Shown here piece by piece: positions 37,641 to 48,120 of a stretch of DNA of 64,000 nucleotides (positions are counted from its first letter, which is position 1; every line of letters begins with the position of its first letter). The notes below the pieces were generated by a model. The model saw only the letters and a list, made by a program, of their open reading frames with translations. It was not told the origin of the DNA and did no database searches. Made by a program: the position numbers and the translations under genes. The stretch lies in NCBI RefSeq assembly GCF_949987515.2, contig NC_082684.1, forward strand, positions 15,925,701 through 15,989,700. Reading direction: 5' to 3'. The DNA is from Delphinus delphis. Taxonomy: Eukaryota; Chordata; Mammalia; Artiodactyla; Delphinidae.

Positions 37641-38222
37641 GTGTCACTGTGTTTGGTTTTTGACTCTTCATTATAGCAAACTCACCCTTCTTTTGTTTTG
37701 TGACCATAGACCTGGATAAAAGAACTTTTAAACTTGCTAGATGCTCATTTCTTCTCTACTCCTGGTATTACCTAGCCCTCAGCACTTGGACAATTCTGCT
37801 GGGTATCCTTCTCCTACCTTTTCGTCTCCAAATTGCACAATATGTCTCTTTTTAAAATATCATGGTTTGTTGTGTGTCTTACACATCACTTAACAAGGAA
37901 ACTAAGGGAGAAAATGAATGAGAAATAACAGAGACATGGCTTTCAAATTTGGACCCTTGTAGAGAAATATAAACATTTCAGACTCAATTAATATTATTTT
38001 TTTTGTGTGAAAACTAGAACACCTGGTGCTCACTGTTTTAGAATTCAACAGACACCTAGCAACTAATTGAATTCCCTCACTGCAGGCTTGGTGAACCAAT
38101 CTTTAATCCTCACGTTTGAAAGCTGGCTTGAGAAAGACACCTGTGCTTTGTTTCCGACAAGTTTTGGGCTTTGTGTTTATAAACAAATTCTCTTCTCCCC
38201 TCTCACCCACCCCGTTTCTCAG
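37641..38222. other. Unique intron end with exon-2 splice acceptor
   Basis: The last 40 bases before exon 2 are pyrimidine-rich with AG at 38221-38222. No other feature is seen. Confidence 0.7.
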
Positions 38223-38557
38223 TGGCCGTTCCTGCAGCAGCGCCCCCGGTGTGCCAGCCCAAGGGCACCACTAACGGGCATTACGCGGCCCCACGCCTCT
38301 CCATCTCCTCCCGAGCCACGGTGGTAGCCAGAATGGAAGGTGCCTCCCAGGGGGCCCTGCAGACCGTCATGAAGTGTAAAACAGTGGTTGCCATCTTCGT
38401 GGTCGTGGTGGTCTACCTCGTCACGGGCGGTCTCGTCTTCCGGGCATTGGAACAGCCCTTTGAGAGCAGCCAAAAGAACACTATTGCCATGGAGAAGGCA
38501 GAATTCCTGCGGGATCATGTCTGTGTGAGCCCACAGGAGCTGGAGACATTGATTCAG
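38223..38557 (+). CDS. KCNK10: KCNK10 (TREK-2) exon 2: N-terminal segment, TM1 and start of cap
   Basis: This is an internal coding exon of a two-pore-domain K+ channel that carries polymodal background K+ current at the plasma membrane. It follows a pyrimidine-rich tract ending in AG at 38221-38222 and ends CAG|gtgagc. It starts with two bases (tg) completing a split codon, probably Val, followed by 111 complete codons, so it ends in phase 0. Counting from the first complete codon (Ala1), residues 1-50 are the cytosolic N-terminus, with the motif PRLSISSR at 23-30. Residues about 53-73 are hydrophobic TM1, followed by ALEQP at 74-78. Residues 79-111 begin the cap helix, and Cys100 (DHVCVS) is the position of the cap disulfide cysteine in TREK channels. 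The KCNK10-specific wording ([22 protein letters not shown]) separates it from KCNK2. Residue 51 is Cys where I recall Trp in human TREK-1 and TREK-2. Met37 and Met49 match the 12-residue spacing of alternative translation starts described for TREK-2 (from memory). Confidence 0.96.
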
Positions 38558-39596
38558 GTGAGCAAGGAGTGAGTCCACAGTAGAATCACCTTGGGTCGGG
38601 GGGAGAGTGTGACCTTGGTTTTGTCTTTCTGGCTCACTGAGCTTTGCCGTTGGTTGAGATGCTACTGATGGTCAGGGAGGTCCTCTCTGGGAGGTGACAC
38701 TTGAGTGGAGACCCGTGACAATGTGGGGGAAGAGGGCTCACATGTACAACGTAGGAGCAGGCTGTGTTTTGTATTACCTGCTTTTGCATGTGGTGGCCAG
38801 AGGCAGCAGCCGGCAAAGGGCTTTGGATTTTCAGATTCAAGTCCACTTATATATGCTGATTAACTTTTAAATCTGTGTGAGATGCTGGGGTAAGAGGGTG
38901 GCCCAGAAACCAAAGAAAGAGAGAATTTTAAAGGAGCAGGGCTGTATGAACCTGTCGAAGGCGGATGAGAATGGAGCAGAGAAAAGGGCACCAGCTGTGG
39001 GATGGGTAGGGTGTTAGTGACTTGAAAGAGGCTTTGGTGGATTTGTGAGGTTGAAATAATAAGGATAACAGTAACAGGGATAATCAAGGTTGCTACTTTT
39101 GAACACTCACTGTGTGTCAGGCACTGTACTAAAGCCCTTCCATGCCTTGGATATTAAGGAAAAAATGTGCATAAAAAATGGAGGCAGAGAACTTTGGGCC
39201 CCCGCCTACAGAAACAAGGCAGAGGAAGGGGTGGGGCGACCTTGGCAGGGGTGATGTGAGGCTGGGAAGGGATGTGGGAGACAGGGAGTCATCTAAGGTG
39301 GCATGACAGGAGGAAGCGAAACAGGAGGCTTGAGAAGTGAGCGAAAGGTGGAGAGGACCGAGTCCTGGGAAGAGAGAAGGGAAGTGGTTTAGAGCCCAGC
39401 AGATGGGCTTCACCTTGCAGGTGAGGCAGGATGGCGGCCTCCAATCTACATGCCCTCCTGAGCCACGAGCAGCAGTGGTGGGGGGCGGTGACGTTTATGG
39501 AGGCAAGGGAGAGTCCCATCTTTCTGTGGGTTCTGAAGTTTGGAAGACCGAGGGATGGAAAAGACAGCTTTCACAATTCCTTCTGGCTCTGGGATT
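38558..39596. other. Unique intronic sequence after exon 2
   Basis: A possible MIR relic in antisense at about 39050-39145 (cactcactgtgtgtcaggca) is the only repeat recognised. It is followed by a purine-rich segment at 39180-39380. Confidence 0.5.
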
Positions 39597-39612
39597 ACCA
39601 GCATTAAATTCT

Positions 39613-39930
39613 TTTCTTTTAAAAATTAATTAATTATATTTTTGGCTGCGTTGGGTCTCTATTGCTATGCACGGGCTTTCTTTAGTTGCAGCGAGGGGGG
39701 GCTACTCTTTGTTGTGGTGTGCGGGCTTCTCATTGCGGTGGCTTATCTCGTGGCAGAGCACGGGCTTTAGGCGCACGGGCTTCAGTAGTTGTGGCATGTG
39801 TGCTCCAGTAGTTGTGGCACTCGGGCTTAGTTGCCCTGTGGCATGTGGGATCTTCCCGGACCAGGGATTGAACCTGTGTTCCCTGAATTGGCAGGCGGAT
39901 TCTTAACCACTGCACCACCAGGGAAGTCCC
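39613..39930 (-). mobile_element. Long CHR-type SINE, antisense
   Basis: It runs from an A/T-rich tail and ggctgcgttgggtctctatt to caccaccagggaagtccc. A perfect 16-bp TSD, accagcattaaattct, lies at 39597-39612 and 39931-39946. Confidence 0.97.
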
Positions 39931-40226
39931 ACCAGCATTAAATTCTAATGGCTAAAAAAAAATTCTAATGGCTACTACAAATTAGGATTCTGTAGGATTC
40001 ACAAGTCTGGGCTGGCTTATTTATTTATCTATTTCCAGCCACACTGATAGGGGAGGGGAATTCTGAGGCTGCCTATGATTTGGCCCCTTCATAGTAGTTG
40101 TAGTCTTTTAAATTAGTTTCTATAATCTGGCTTGACTCTTAGATGAATAGAAATATACATTTTTTTCCCTGGAATACATATGGTTTCATACCTATATCCT
40201 ACAGTTTTTATTAAAAAAAAAAATCT

Positions 40227-40446
40227 GGGCTTCCCTGGTGGCGCAGTGGTTGAGAGTCCGCCTGCCAATGCAGGGGACACGGGTTCGTGCCCCAGTCCGG
40301 GAAAATCCCACATGCCGCGCAGCGGCTGGGCCCGTGAGCCATGGCCGCTGAGCCTGCGCGTCCGGAGCCTGTGCTCCGCAACGGGAGAGGCCACAAGAGT
40401 GAGAGGCCCGCGTAGCGCCCAAAAATAAATAAATAAATAAATAAAA
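40227..40446 (+). mobile_element. CHR SINE, sense
   Basis: gggcttccctggtggcgcag begins a full CHR that ends in an (AAAT)n-type tail at about 40421-40446. TSD not clear. It is in opposite orientation to the SINE 297 bases upstream and to that at 35262-35474. Confidence 0.93.
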
Positions 40447-41669
40447 TAAAACCTTACAATTCTAAAGGTCAAGGGGCAGTGTTTCATATCACTCTTTCTT
40501 AGATGGCCTTGTCTTTTTTTTTTTTTTCTCCTTTCATGGTAAAATGCTACCAATCTGTCACGAATCTGTGCCAGGTTTAAGGCTCATAAAGGCATAGAGA
40601 ATGGAGGAAATAATTCGGGAGTAATTTTCAGTAAGGAACTTATTATACATGCTGTGGTGATATGTGGTGAGATCCTTTTTATTTAGTTGCAATACATGTA
40701 ATAACCTAAAAGGTGGTCTGAATTGACCTGGACTTGTGCCTGAATTTTCTTTCCTTAGACAATGAGATCTTGAGGAAAGGGATCATATCTCATTATCTTT
40801 GCATCCATGTGTAGCCTCTGCATGGCTTTACATCTAATTACTACCCAATAGAGACATGCTTTTGGAATGAGCTATCAAACTAAATCTATAACACTGGTGA
40901 TGCCATGAGACATCTGAGCTTATTCATGCATTTATTTATTAATTCCGTATTTCTCTATTGTTCATTCTTTGGCCTTCTCCTTTATGAAAGAATTCAGTGG
41001 CCAGAATGAAGGACAGAATGGAGGAGGGTAGAGATTCTAGTTCTGGTGTTGCTGTTAAGACCCATCCTTTGACCTCGAAGATTTCTCTGTGAAATGAGGG
41101 TGTGTGTGTGTGTGCGCGCGCATGCCCTTGAGATCATTTTTATAACAATTAAAACATATACCCTTTAGTAGCCACCCGTTATGAGCTAGGCCTCTTCTAC
41201 CCATCATCTCATTTAATCTCTCCAACAACCTTCTAAGTTGGTATAATTATACCCATTTTACAGGTAAAGAACTGATGCTAAAAGAGGTTGCGTAACTTTC
41301 CAACCACCAACATGACAGAGCTGGGATTCAAAGTGAGGTCTGCCTGGCTCTACCCTGCCTCGCCCAATGAGTCCACAGCCCTTGAAGTAGTGTTTACTTT
41401 AGCATAAGCTTAACTCTCTCTTAAACATTTGCTTTATGTTCAACACTTTCCAGAATTTTAGCAGAGTCAAAAGGCATTGGAGTTCTTTGCTCTTTAACAG
41501 AAAGCATTTCCTCTTTTTTCCCTTTATACCCATTGACTATCAATCCTGGACATGGGATACTTTAAGATCTCCATCTACTCTGATATAAGGATTTATACTG
41601 GTGTTTACTTACAGTTTTTTGTAGGCTAAGCAGTTAAAAATGCTGAACCTGTGTCAGTCAAGAATCAAA
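40447..41669. other. Intronic sequence with a GT/GC tract and a MIR
   Basis: An alternating (GT)n(GC)n tract lies at about 41099-41122. A MIR in antisense lies at about 41165-41390 (ctcatttaatctctccaac, cccattttacaggtaaag, agctgggattcaaag). No gene recognised. Confidence 0.65.
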
Positions 41670-41682
41670 TTATTATGGTTTA

Positions 41683-42786
41683 TAAGTAAGATGAAAAGAC
41701 AACCCTCAGAATGAGAGAAAATATTTGCAAATGAAGCAACTGATAAAGGATTAATCTCCAAAATATACAAGCAGCTCATGCAGCTCAATATCAAAAAAAC
41801 AAACAACCCAATCCAAAAATGGGCAGAAGACCTAAATAGACATTTCTCCAAAGAAGATATACAGACTGCCAACAAACACATGAAAGGATGCTCAACATCA
41901 CTAATCATTAGAGAAATGCAAATCAAAACTACAATGAGTTATCACCTCACACCAGTCAGAATGGCCATCATCACAAAATCTACAAACAATAAATGCTGGA
42001 GAGGGTGTGGAGAAAGGGGAACCCTCTTGAACTGTTGGTGGGAATGTAAATTGTTACAACCACTATGGAGAACGGTATGGTGGTTCCTTAAAAAACTAAA
42101 AAGAGAATTACCATACGACCCAGCAATCACACTACTGGGCATATACCCTGAGAAAACCATAATTCAAAAAGAGTCATGTACCACAATGTTCATTGCAGCT
42201 CTATTTACAATAGCCAGGACATGGAAGCGACCTAAGTGTCCATCGACAGATGAATGGATAAAGAAGATGTGGCACATATATACAATGGAATATTACTCAG
42301 CCATAAAAAGAAACGAAACTGAGTTATTTGTAGTGAGGTGGATGGACCTAGAGTCTGTCATACAGAGTGAAGTAAGTCAGAAAGAGAAAAACAAATACCG
42401 TATGCTAACACATATATATGGAATCTAAAAAAAAAAAGGTTCTGAAGAACCTAGGGGCAGGACAGGAAGACACAGACGTAGAGAATGGACTTGAGGACAC
42501 GGGGAGGGGGAAGGGTAAGCTGGGACAAAGTGAGAGAATGGCATTGACATATACACAGTACCAAATGTAAAATAGATAGCTAGTGGGAAGCAGCCGCATA
42601 GCACAGGGAGATCAGCTTGGTGCTTTGTGACCACCTAGAGGGGTGGGATAGGGAGGGTGGGAGGGAGACTCAGGAGGGAGGGGATATGGGGATATATGTA
42701 TATGTATAGCTGATTCACTTTGTATACAGCAGCAACTAACACACCATTGTAAAGTAATTATACTCCAATAAAGATGTTAAAAAATT
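41683..42786 (+). mobile_element. 5'-truncated L1 with open ORF2 C-terminus, sense
   Basis: The copy begins in ORF2, carries the natural ORF2 stop and the complete 3' UTR, and ends with tactccaataaagatg and a short A-rich end. A perfect 13-bp TSD, ttattatggttta, lies at 41670-41682 and 42787-42799. It looks young, since its ORF2 segment is unbroken. Confidence 0.96.
41778..42428 (+). pseudogene. L1 ORF2 C-terminal domain, uninterrupted
   Basis: This is the longest open frame in the window (216 codons). It contains [20 protein letters not shown], the Cys-rich segment with [12 protein letters not shown] and CWWEC, and the C-terminal [13 protein letters not shown], and ends at the normal position (HIYGI, stop). 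The His that usually precedes CWWEC is Asn here. It lacks endonuclease and RT domains because of 5' truncation, so it is not an active gene. Confidence 0.92.
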
Positions 42787-42799
42787 TTATTATGGTTTA

Positions 42800-43595
42800 C
42801 CCTTCACTGTTTCCTTCATAGGATGAAAGTGTCCACACTTTTGGACCAGGGGGCATCCTCTCCACTCTACACCTCTCAGCAGCACTGTATGTAGTGCTCA
42901 TAAGAAACACAGTGTTTGGGAGGGTTTTCAGTGTGGTGTGTCCTAAGATGGAAAAATAATATTATTGTATCTCACCGATATTTTTATTGTTGTATGTGGC
43001 TGGTCAATGGTTTATCTGGTAGTGTCAGGACTCTTGGCTGGATTGAGTGAACCCCTCATAAAGCTAATCTGGAAGGTGTAATTCATGTTATTAATAATAA
43101 AAACAGAATACCTGGAACAGATTAACCCCTGTGAAATGCCTGGCTAGCTTAAAAGGGCCATAGCTGGGGAGGGATTTTCCAAAGACTTAAACCACTTTTA
43201 TGAGGTATCATAGGACTCCGGATGTGACAGGTGGGTCACCATCCCTGACCCAGATGCTGCTATGGAGGAGACTGTTTCATTCATTAATTCATCTATGCAT
43301 TCTTTAAGTTGCTACGGAGCTTCTGTTACATCAGGTAACATGCTAAGTGTTGGGGATAGAAAAGATGAAGATAAAATACACCTTGAGCAAGTCGTGAACT
43401 TCTCTGTGATTCCATTTCATTATCAATAAAATGTGCCTAAAATCCCTCACCCTTAGGATATTGAGAGGATTAAGTTCTATAATTCATGAGAAGGGCTTTG
43501 AACTGCTCTTGGCACGTGGTGCACACTCAAAAAAAAAAAAGATAGATATTGCTGCTGCTGTTTGTAGTATTATTCAAGGAGCTCAGAATTTCAAG
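42800..43595. other. Intronic sequence with L2 and MIR relics
   Basis: An L2-like antisense piece lies at about 43275-43375 (ttcattcattaattcatc, acatgctaagtgttgggg). A MIR-like sense piece lies at about 43385-43532 (tccatttcattatcaataaa). No gene recognised. Confidence 0.5.
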
Positions 43596-43797
43596 CAGTG
43601 ATTCTTAGTGGGGAGCGGGGGTTGCTTCCAGGGGGCATCTGACAATGTCTGGAGACGTTTTCAGTTGTCACAGTTGGTGCTACAGATGTCTAGTGGGTAG
43701 AGTCCAGGGACACTGCTCAACATTCAGCAATGCCCAGCATATCCACTCATAACAAAGAATTATCCAGTTTCACATGGCAGTAGATTGAGAAACCCTA
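43596..43797 (+). mobile_element. MER20 (hAT-Charlie MITE)
   Basis: cagtgattcttagtgggg to gattgagaaaccctag, with gacaatgtctggagacgttt and acaaagaattatccag in between, follows the MER20 consensus and length of about 200-220 bp. MER20 copies act as regulatory elements in placental mammals in published work. Nothing here shows that this copy does. Confidence 0.85.
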
Positions 43798-43845
43798 GAG
43801 GAAGAGGCATATAAACCAATAACTAGAATTCATCGGAATGGAGCT

Positions 43846-44785
43846 ATTTTTTCCCCAGTTTTATTGAGATATAATTGACATATATCACTGTATAGGTTTA
43901 AGGTGTACAGCATAATGGTTTGAACATTTATTGTGAAATGATTACTGCAGAAAGTTGAGTTAGCATCCATCACCTCATGTAGATCCAATAAAGGGAAAAA
44001 TTTGTTTTTCCTTGTGGTGAGAACTCTTAGATTTATTCTCTTAACAACTTTCACATATAGTATACAGCAGTGTTAACTATACTCATAAAGTTGTACATTA
44101 CCTCCCGAGGACTTACTTATAAGTAAGTAAGTAAGTAAGTCTTTATAAGTAAGTAAGTAAGTCAGTCCTTACTTATAAGTAAGGACTTACTTATAAGGAC
44201 TTACTTATAAGTTTGTACCTTTCCACTACCTTCCTCCAACTGGCCTTTCCCCACCCCCCATCTCTGATCTTTTTTCCTATGAATTTTTTAAAAAACATTT
44301 CACATGTAAGTGAAATCATACAGCATTTGTCTTTCTCCATCTGACTTATTTCACTGAGCATATCCTCAGGGTCCATCCATGTTTTTGCAAATGGCAGGAT
44401 GCCTTCATTTTTTAATGGCTGAATAATATTACATCATATATATGTAAAACTCACAACTTCTTTATCCATTAATCTGTGGCCACTCAGGTTGTTTCCATGT
44501 CTCGTCTACTGTAAATGCTGCTATGAACATGGGGGTGCAGATACCTTTTCGAGTTACTGTTTTTGTTTCCTTTGGATGTGTTCCCAGAAGTGGAATTGCT
44601 GGATCATTTGGTAGTTCTGCTTTTAATTTTTTGAGGAAACGTCATACTGTTTTCCGTAGTGGCTGTACCAGTTTCCAACCCCATCAATAGTGCGCGAGGG
44701 CTCCCTTTTCTCCACGTTTTCCCCAGCGTCTGTGATCTCTTGTCTTTTCGATGATCACTGGAGTGGCACCCCAGTGAGGCAAACA
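43846..44785 (-). mobile_element. Old L1 3' region, antisense, with internal expansion
   Basis: It begins ccccagttttattgagatat and reads through 3'-UTR and ORF2 C-terminal sequence to about ctggagtggcaccccagtg. It is interrupted at 44110-44212 by a palindromic simple-repeat expansion. Confidence 0.8.
44110..44212. repeat. Palindromic ACTTACTTATAAG / AAGT repeat array
   Basis: There are repeated units of acttacttataag and (aagt)n. Two are perfect 18-base palindromes, acttacttataagtaagt (44111-44128) and ccttacttataagtaagg (44168-44185). It probably arose from one L1 3'-UTR motif by slippage. Confidence 0.9.
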
Positions 44786-44794
44786 GAGGTCAGG

Positions 44795-44975
44795 GAAGAT
44801 TTCGTGGCCATTTGTCTCCTTTAGTCCCTACAACGATTCTATGAGGATAGACTTTTGTGCCACTCGCAAAGGAGGAAACTGAGGCAGCAGGAGGTGAAGT
44901 TACACGCTCAAGGATACCTGATTAGTGAGTGGAGGATCTCAGATTCACTCCTGGGCAGTCTGACCACTGTCCTGT
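44795..44975 (-). mobile_element. MIR, antisense
   Basis: agtccctacaacgattctatg, ggaggaaactgaggcagca and gaagttacacgctcaagg follow the reverse complement of MIR. Confidence 0.65.
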
Positions 44976-45559
44976 TCTCTTAAACACCACGCATGGGAAC
45001 AGAAACGTGCAATACGGAAGGATTTCATCATTCAGGACCCGCCGTGAAGGGTATCGGCATGTGGCGCCCGTTGAGGGAGGTGCAGGTGGTCCGTGTGCCT
45101 TGAGCTGAGAGGTGTGGGCAGGTGGTGGGAGATGAGCTTGGGACGGGGGCAGGGGCTGGATTTGAGGTGCCCAGAGAGCCTTGCCGAGCGGTTTAGGCTT
45201 TGTGCTGCGGGAAGTGGGGGAGTCACTGAAAGATTTAAGAAGGTAGGGACACGATGGAAACTTTCTTTGGAAAGGTAACTCTTCGAGCGCTGAGGATGTA
45301 GGGTTGGAGGAAGGAGAAATTGGAGGAAGTAAGACCAGTTCGGAAGTATATTGGGACCTCATCCGTGGGCCATGCTGAGACACAGTGAAGGGGCCACATT
45401 TAAGAGAGTCTGACAAAGCAAACTTGAAGACGACTCGTGTCCCGTTCAGCAAAGATGTCTGGAGTGCCTGCCCTGTGCTCCGCCTTCCTTCCTGTTCAAG
45501 CAGAGGCCATGTGGGTCAGGGGAGCCCGGCGAGCGGCACCCACACTCTGGAGTAAATCT
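44976..45559. other. Unique intronic sequence
   Basis: Relatively G/C-rich. An antisense frame at 44922-45452 (176 codons, Pro/Ser-rich) has no recognised domain and overlaps a MIR at one end. I do not call it a gene. Confidence 0.5.
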
Positions 45560-45720
45560 TTTTTCTGCCCGTGGGCTGTGTGACCTGGGTCAGAAAGGGA
45601 GTCACCCCAGGCCTCAGCTTCCCTTCTGTAAAATGACGATTATGATAATAGTGTCCACTTGTTAGGGAGGTCTGAAGATTAAACAAAAAAGCTCAGCTAC
45701 TTTGAGCTATTGTGATCGCT
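45560..45720 (+). mobile_element. MIR
   Basis: tgtgacctgggtcagaaagg and ttcccttctgtaaaatgac followed by attatgataatagtg fit MIR. Confidence 0.65.
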
Positions 45721-45769
45721 ACTATTTATTTGTTAGGGAAGGCAGGAAAAAGAAATATAGAGAACCCCT

Positions 45770-46560
45770 AAATTATTATTATTATTTTTTAGTGAAACAA
45801 GTAAAGTGTTTATTAGGAGGAAAAAGAGTATGTGTGGATAGACACATGGGCAGACTCAGAGAGAGTCGTGCCCTCATGGTAGTTTGAATCACCTATATGG
45901 GGCATTTCTTCCAGGTTTCCTTTGGCCAGTCATCTTGCTTTGCCTGGTTCTGAGTCCGTATTTGGTATATCTCAGGGTCCTCCCAAGTGTGTGCACGCAT
46001 CTCTTAGCCAAGATGGATTCTAGCGAAGAGGCCTATGGGTAGGTTGACATCACTCCCGTTTTGACCTCCAAGGAGCCTTTCTGCACATGTGCAGTAGGGA
46101 AGGTCTCCTCGACCTCGACAATGAGAAATATGTGGTCTCTATCTTTTTTCTGGGCAGGGCTCAGCCTCTCCTATTGTTCTCCTGATAAATATTATCTTTA
46201 TCTTGGAGTATCTGTCCACAGGGGACAAACTCCAGCTGCTCAGCCTGGGGCCCATCTATCTCCTGCCTCAAATCCTCCCCGAGAGACATAGACCCCGAGA
46301 ACTCTTTATTGGGAAGAAGAAGGGCAAATGTCTGTCTTCTGTACCTTCTTCAGGCTGGCACGGGGCTCATAGACCCTACCTAGTTGGGGTCACGGAGCTC
46401 TGGCCCTGTCTCATTAAGGGCCCCAGCATGACTTCCGTTGTTATTTCAGCAGGATATGCTGTGGGGAGTAGAAACCCTCTAAATTATGTGCATCCTGGGG
46501 TTCCGCTAAGGGAAAAGAGAAGAAAACTCCTGAAATGCACTTTGGGGCTTCAAATCCTAA
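45770..46560 (-). mobile_element. Possible LTR-like repeat, family unresolved
   Basis: The stretch has the feel of a medium-reiteration LTR in antisense, with an early tttattagg as a possible reverse AATAAA signal, and phrases such as ctgtccacaggggacaaact and ttcttcaggctggcacgg. I cannot assign a family or borders. Frames within it (46061-46291, 46203-46583) show no domain. Confidence 0.3.
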
Positions 46561-47174
46561 ATTTGATTTGCTTCGACTGTTAAAGTGTAAAGTCCCCTTC
46601 GCAGAAATGACTCCCCTGAATGCTGAGTTGGGCTGCTAACACCATTTGCTGTATTGATGTGGCTTGAGCACAGGGAAGTAACCGAGCAGTTTTCTGTGTC
46701 ATTTAGAGGCTTACCCTGCCACCTAGATAATCATCCCAGCTTTGATGGGGACGCTTGGCCTCAGATCTATTAGGCAGACACCGGGGCTGGCTCCATGATC
46801 TCTGTTCAGCCTGACTGTTCCTCTGTGTGGTTTGAAACACATATTGGAGAACCTCAGAGACCCAGAAGGCTCAGGCAGCCCCAAGGAGTGGGTCACTCAG
46901 ACAATGGGATGACCAGTGACTCCAGAGTGTGAGTGAGTGAAAGGGCCTGCATCCTCCAGGCCTGTTTGCTATGTATCCCTCAGTGAGGCACGTCCATCTT
47001 CTAGTGTGGTGCCCTGGGGCAGGCTGATTAACCTGAACTGGGCTTCAGCAGTTCAGTCCACAGAGGACACAGAAGACCCATTCATCTCTGGAATCTTACC
47101 CTTGAGACTCCGTGAGAGAGTCTGCAGATGACAGTAGTAGGGAAATTTCCTGCAGAGCTGTTGTAATAATAAAA
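46561..47174. other. Unique intronic sequence
   Basis: No gene or repeat recognised. Confidence 0.5.
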
Positions 47175-47435
47175 AATGGCTACCACTTATTGGTTGTGTA
47201 CGTTCCTCTAGGCATGTTCTAAGTGCTTCAATCCTTGAATTCATCTAACCCCTGCAACAAACCTACAGGTAGGAGCTATTGTCATCATTCAATTTCATGG
47301 ATGAACAAATAAATTCTAAGAAATTAAGTAATTTGCCCAAGGCCACACAGCTGATAGGTGGTTAAACTGGGATTTGAGCCTTGGGATGCCAGACTCCAGA
47401 GCCCATACGTCTAAGCACTGTGCTAGACTGCCCAC
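47175..47435 (-). mobile_element. MIR, antisense
   Basis: taccacttattggttgtgta, aattaagtaatttgcccaag, gccacacagctgatagg and gagcccatacgtctaagc follow the full reverse complement of MIR. Confidence 0.85.
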
Positions 47436-47885
47436 TTGTGTCAACGGTCAGTACCCCCTACGCTACGTCTGAGCCTTTTCTTAAAGGTTTTACCCCAAGG
47501 AAAAGATTGGAGGGAGAAAGAGAAATTTTTAGGGAAATGTGGGCTGACACGGTACCATAGCACTCTAAATATGGACTGTTGTGTTTTCAAAGAAGGGAGT
47601 GTCAAGGAGGGGAAAGAGCACGGACATTGGAGTCAGATAGACTTGGTCTTTAGCACTCTTAAACCTAAGGCTGCTTTTCCTATGATAGGGATGGTGCAGT
47701 CCCTCTTCATTCGGAATAATGGGAGGAGGGAGTGAGTTAACCCACGTAAAGTGCTCAGCAGAGTATCTGGCATAGAGTTGGCATTTAGGAAACACTATTT
47801 CCCCCTGTCCAACTTTCGTCTCCAAACATCTTATGGAAAAATCCCAACAAACTTTTTTGGCCAAACCAATACATTGAATAGGTTT

Positions 47886-48109
47886 TTTTTTTTGTTTTTT
47901 TTTTGTTTTATTTTTTGCGGTACGCGGGCCTCTCACTGTCGTGGCCTCTCCCGTTGCGGAGCACAGCCTCCGGACGCGCAGCCTCAGCGGCCATGGCTCA
48001 CAGGCCCAGCCGCTCTGCGGCATGTGGGATCCTCCCGGACCGGGGCACAAACCCGTGTCCCCTGCATCGGCAGGCGAACTCTCAACCACTGCACCACCAG
48101 GGAAGCCCC
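47886..48109 (-). mobile_element. CHR SINE, antisense
   Basis: It runs from a T-rich tail and gcggtacgcgggcctctcac to caccaccagggaagccc. An 11-bp TSD, tgaataggttt, lies at 47875-47885 and 48110-48120. Confidence 0.95.
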
Positions 48110-48120
48110 TGAATAGGTTT

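Larger units (their letters stand above)
1..38222 (+). other. KCNK10: KCNK10 intron 1, 3' part
   Basis: Everything upstream of exon 2 is read as intron because no other exon was found and the exon-2 acceptor is strong (tctcacccaccccgtttctcag). The alternative KCNK10 first exons encode only short N-termini. I looked for such an ATG-containing short exon with a GT donor leaving a single G before the split Val codon, and found none I could support. About half of this stretch is recognisable SINE, L1, MIR, L2, LTR-like or hAT sequence, listed individually. Confidence 0.75.

Noticed and set aside
38219..38578. 119-codon antisense open frame opposite KCNK10 exon 2
   Set aside because: It is a shadow of the conserved coding strand with no domain of its own.
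44110..44212. CRISPR-like spacing of palindromic repeats
   Set aside because: The units have no unique spacers and lie in a mammalian L1. It is a simple-repeat expansion.
44922..45452. 176-codon Pro/Ser-rich frame on the minus strand
   Set aside because: It overlaps a MIR, has no recognisable family, no splice-site or promoter support, and looks like chance openness in G/C-rich sequence.
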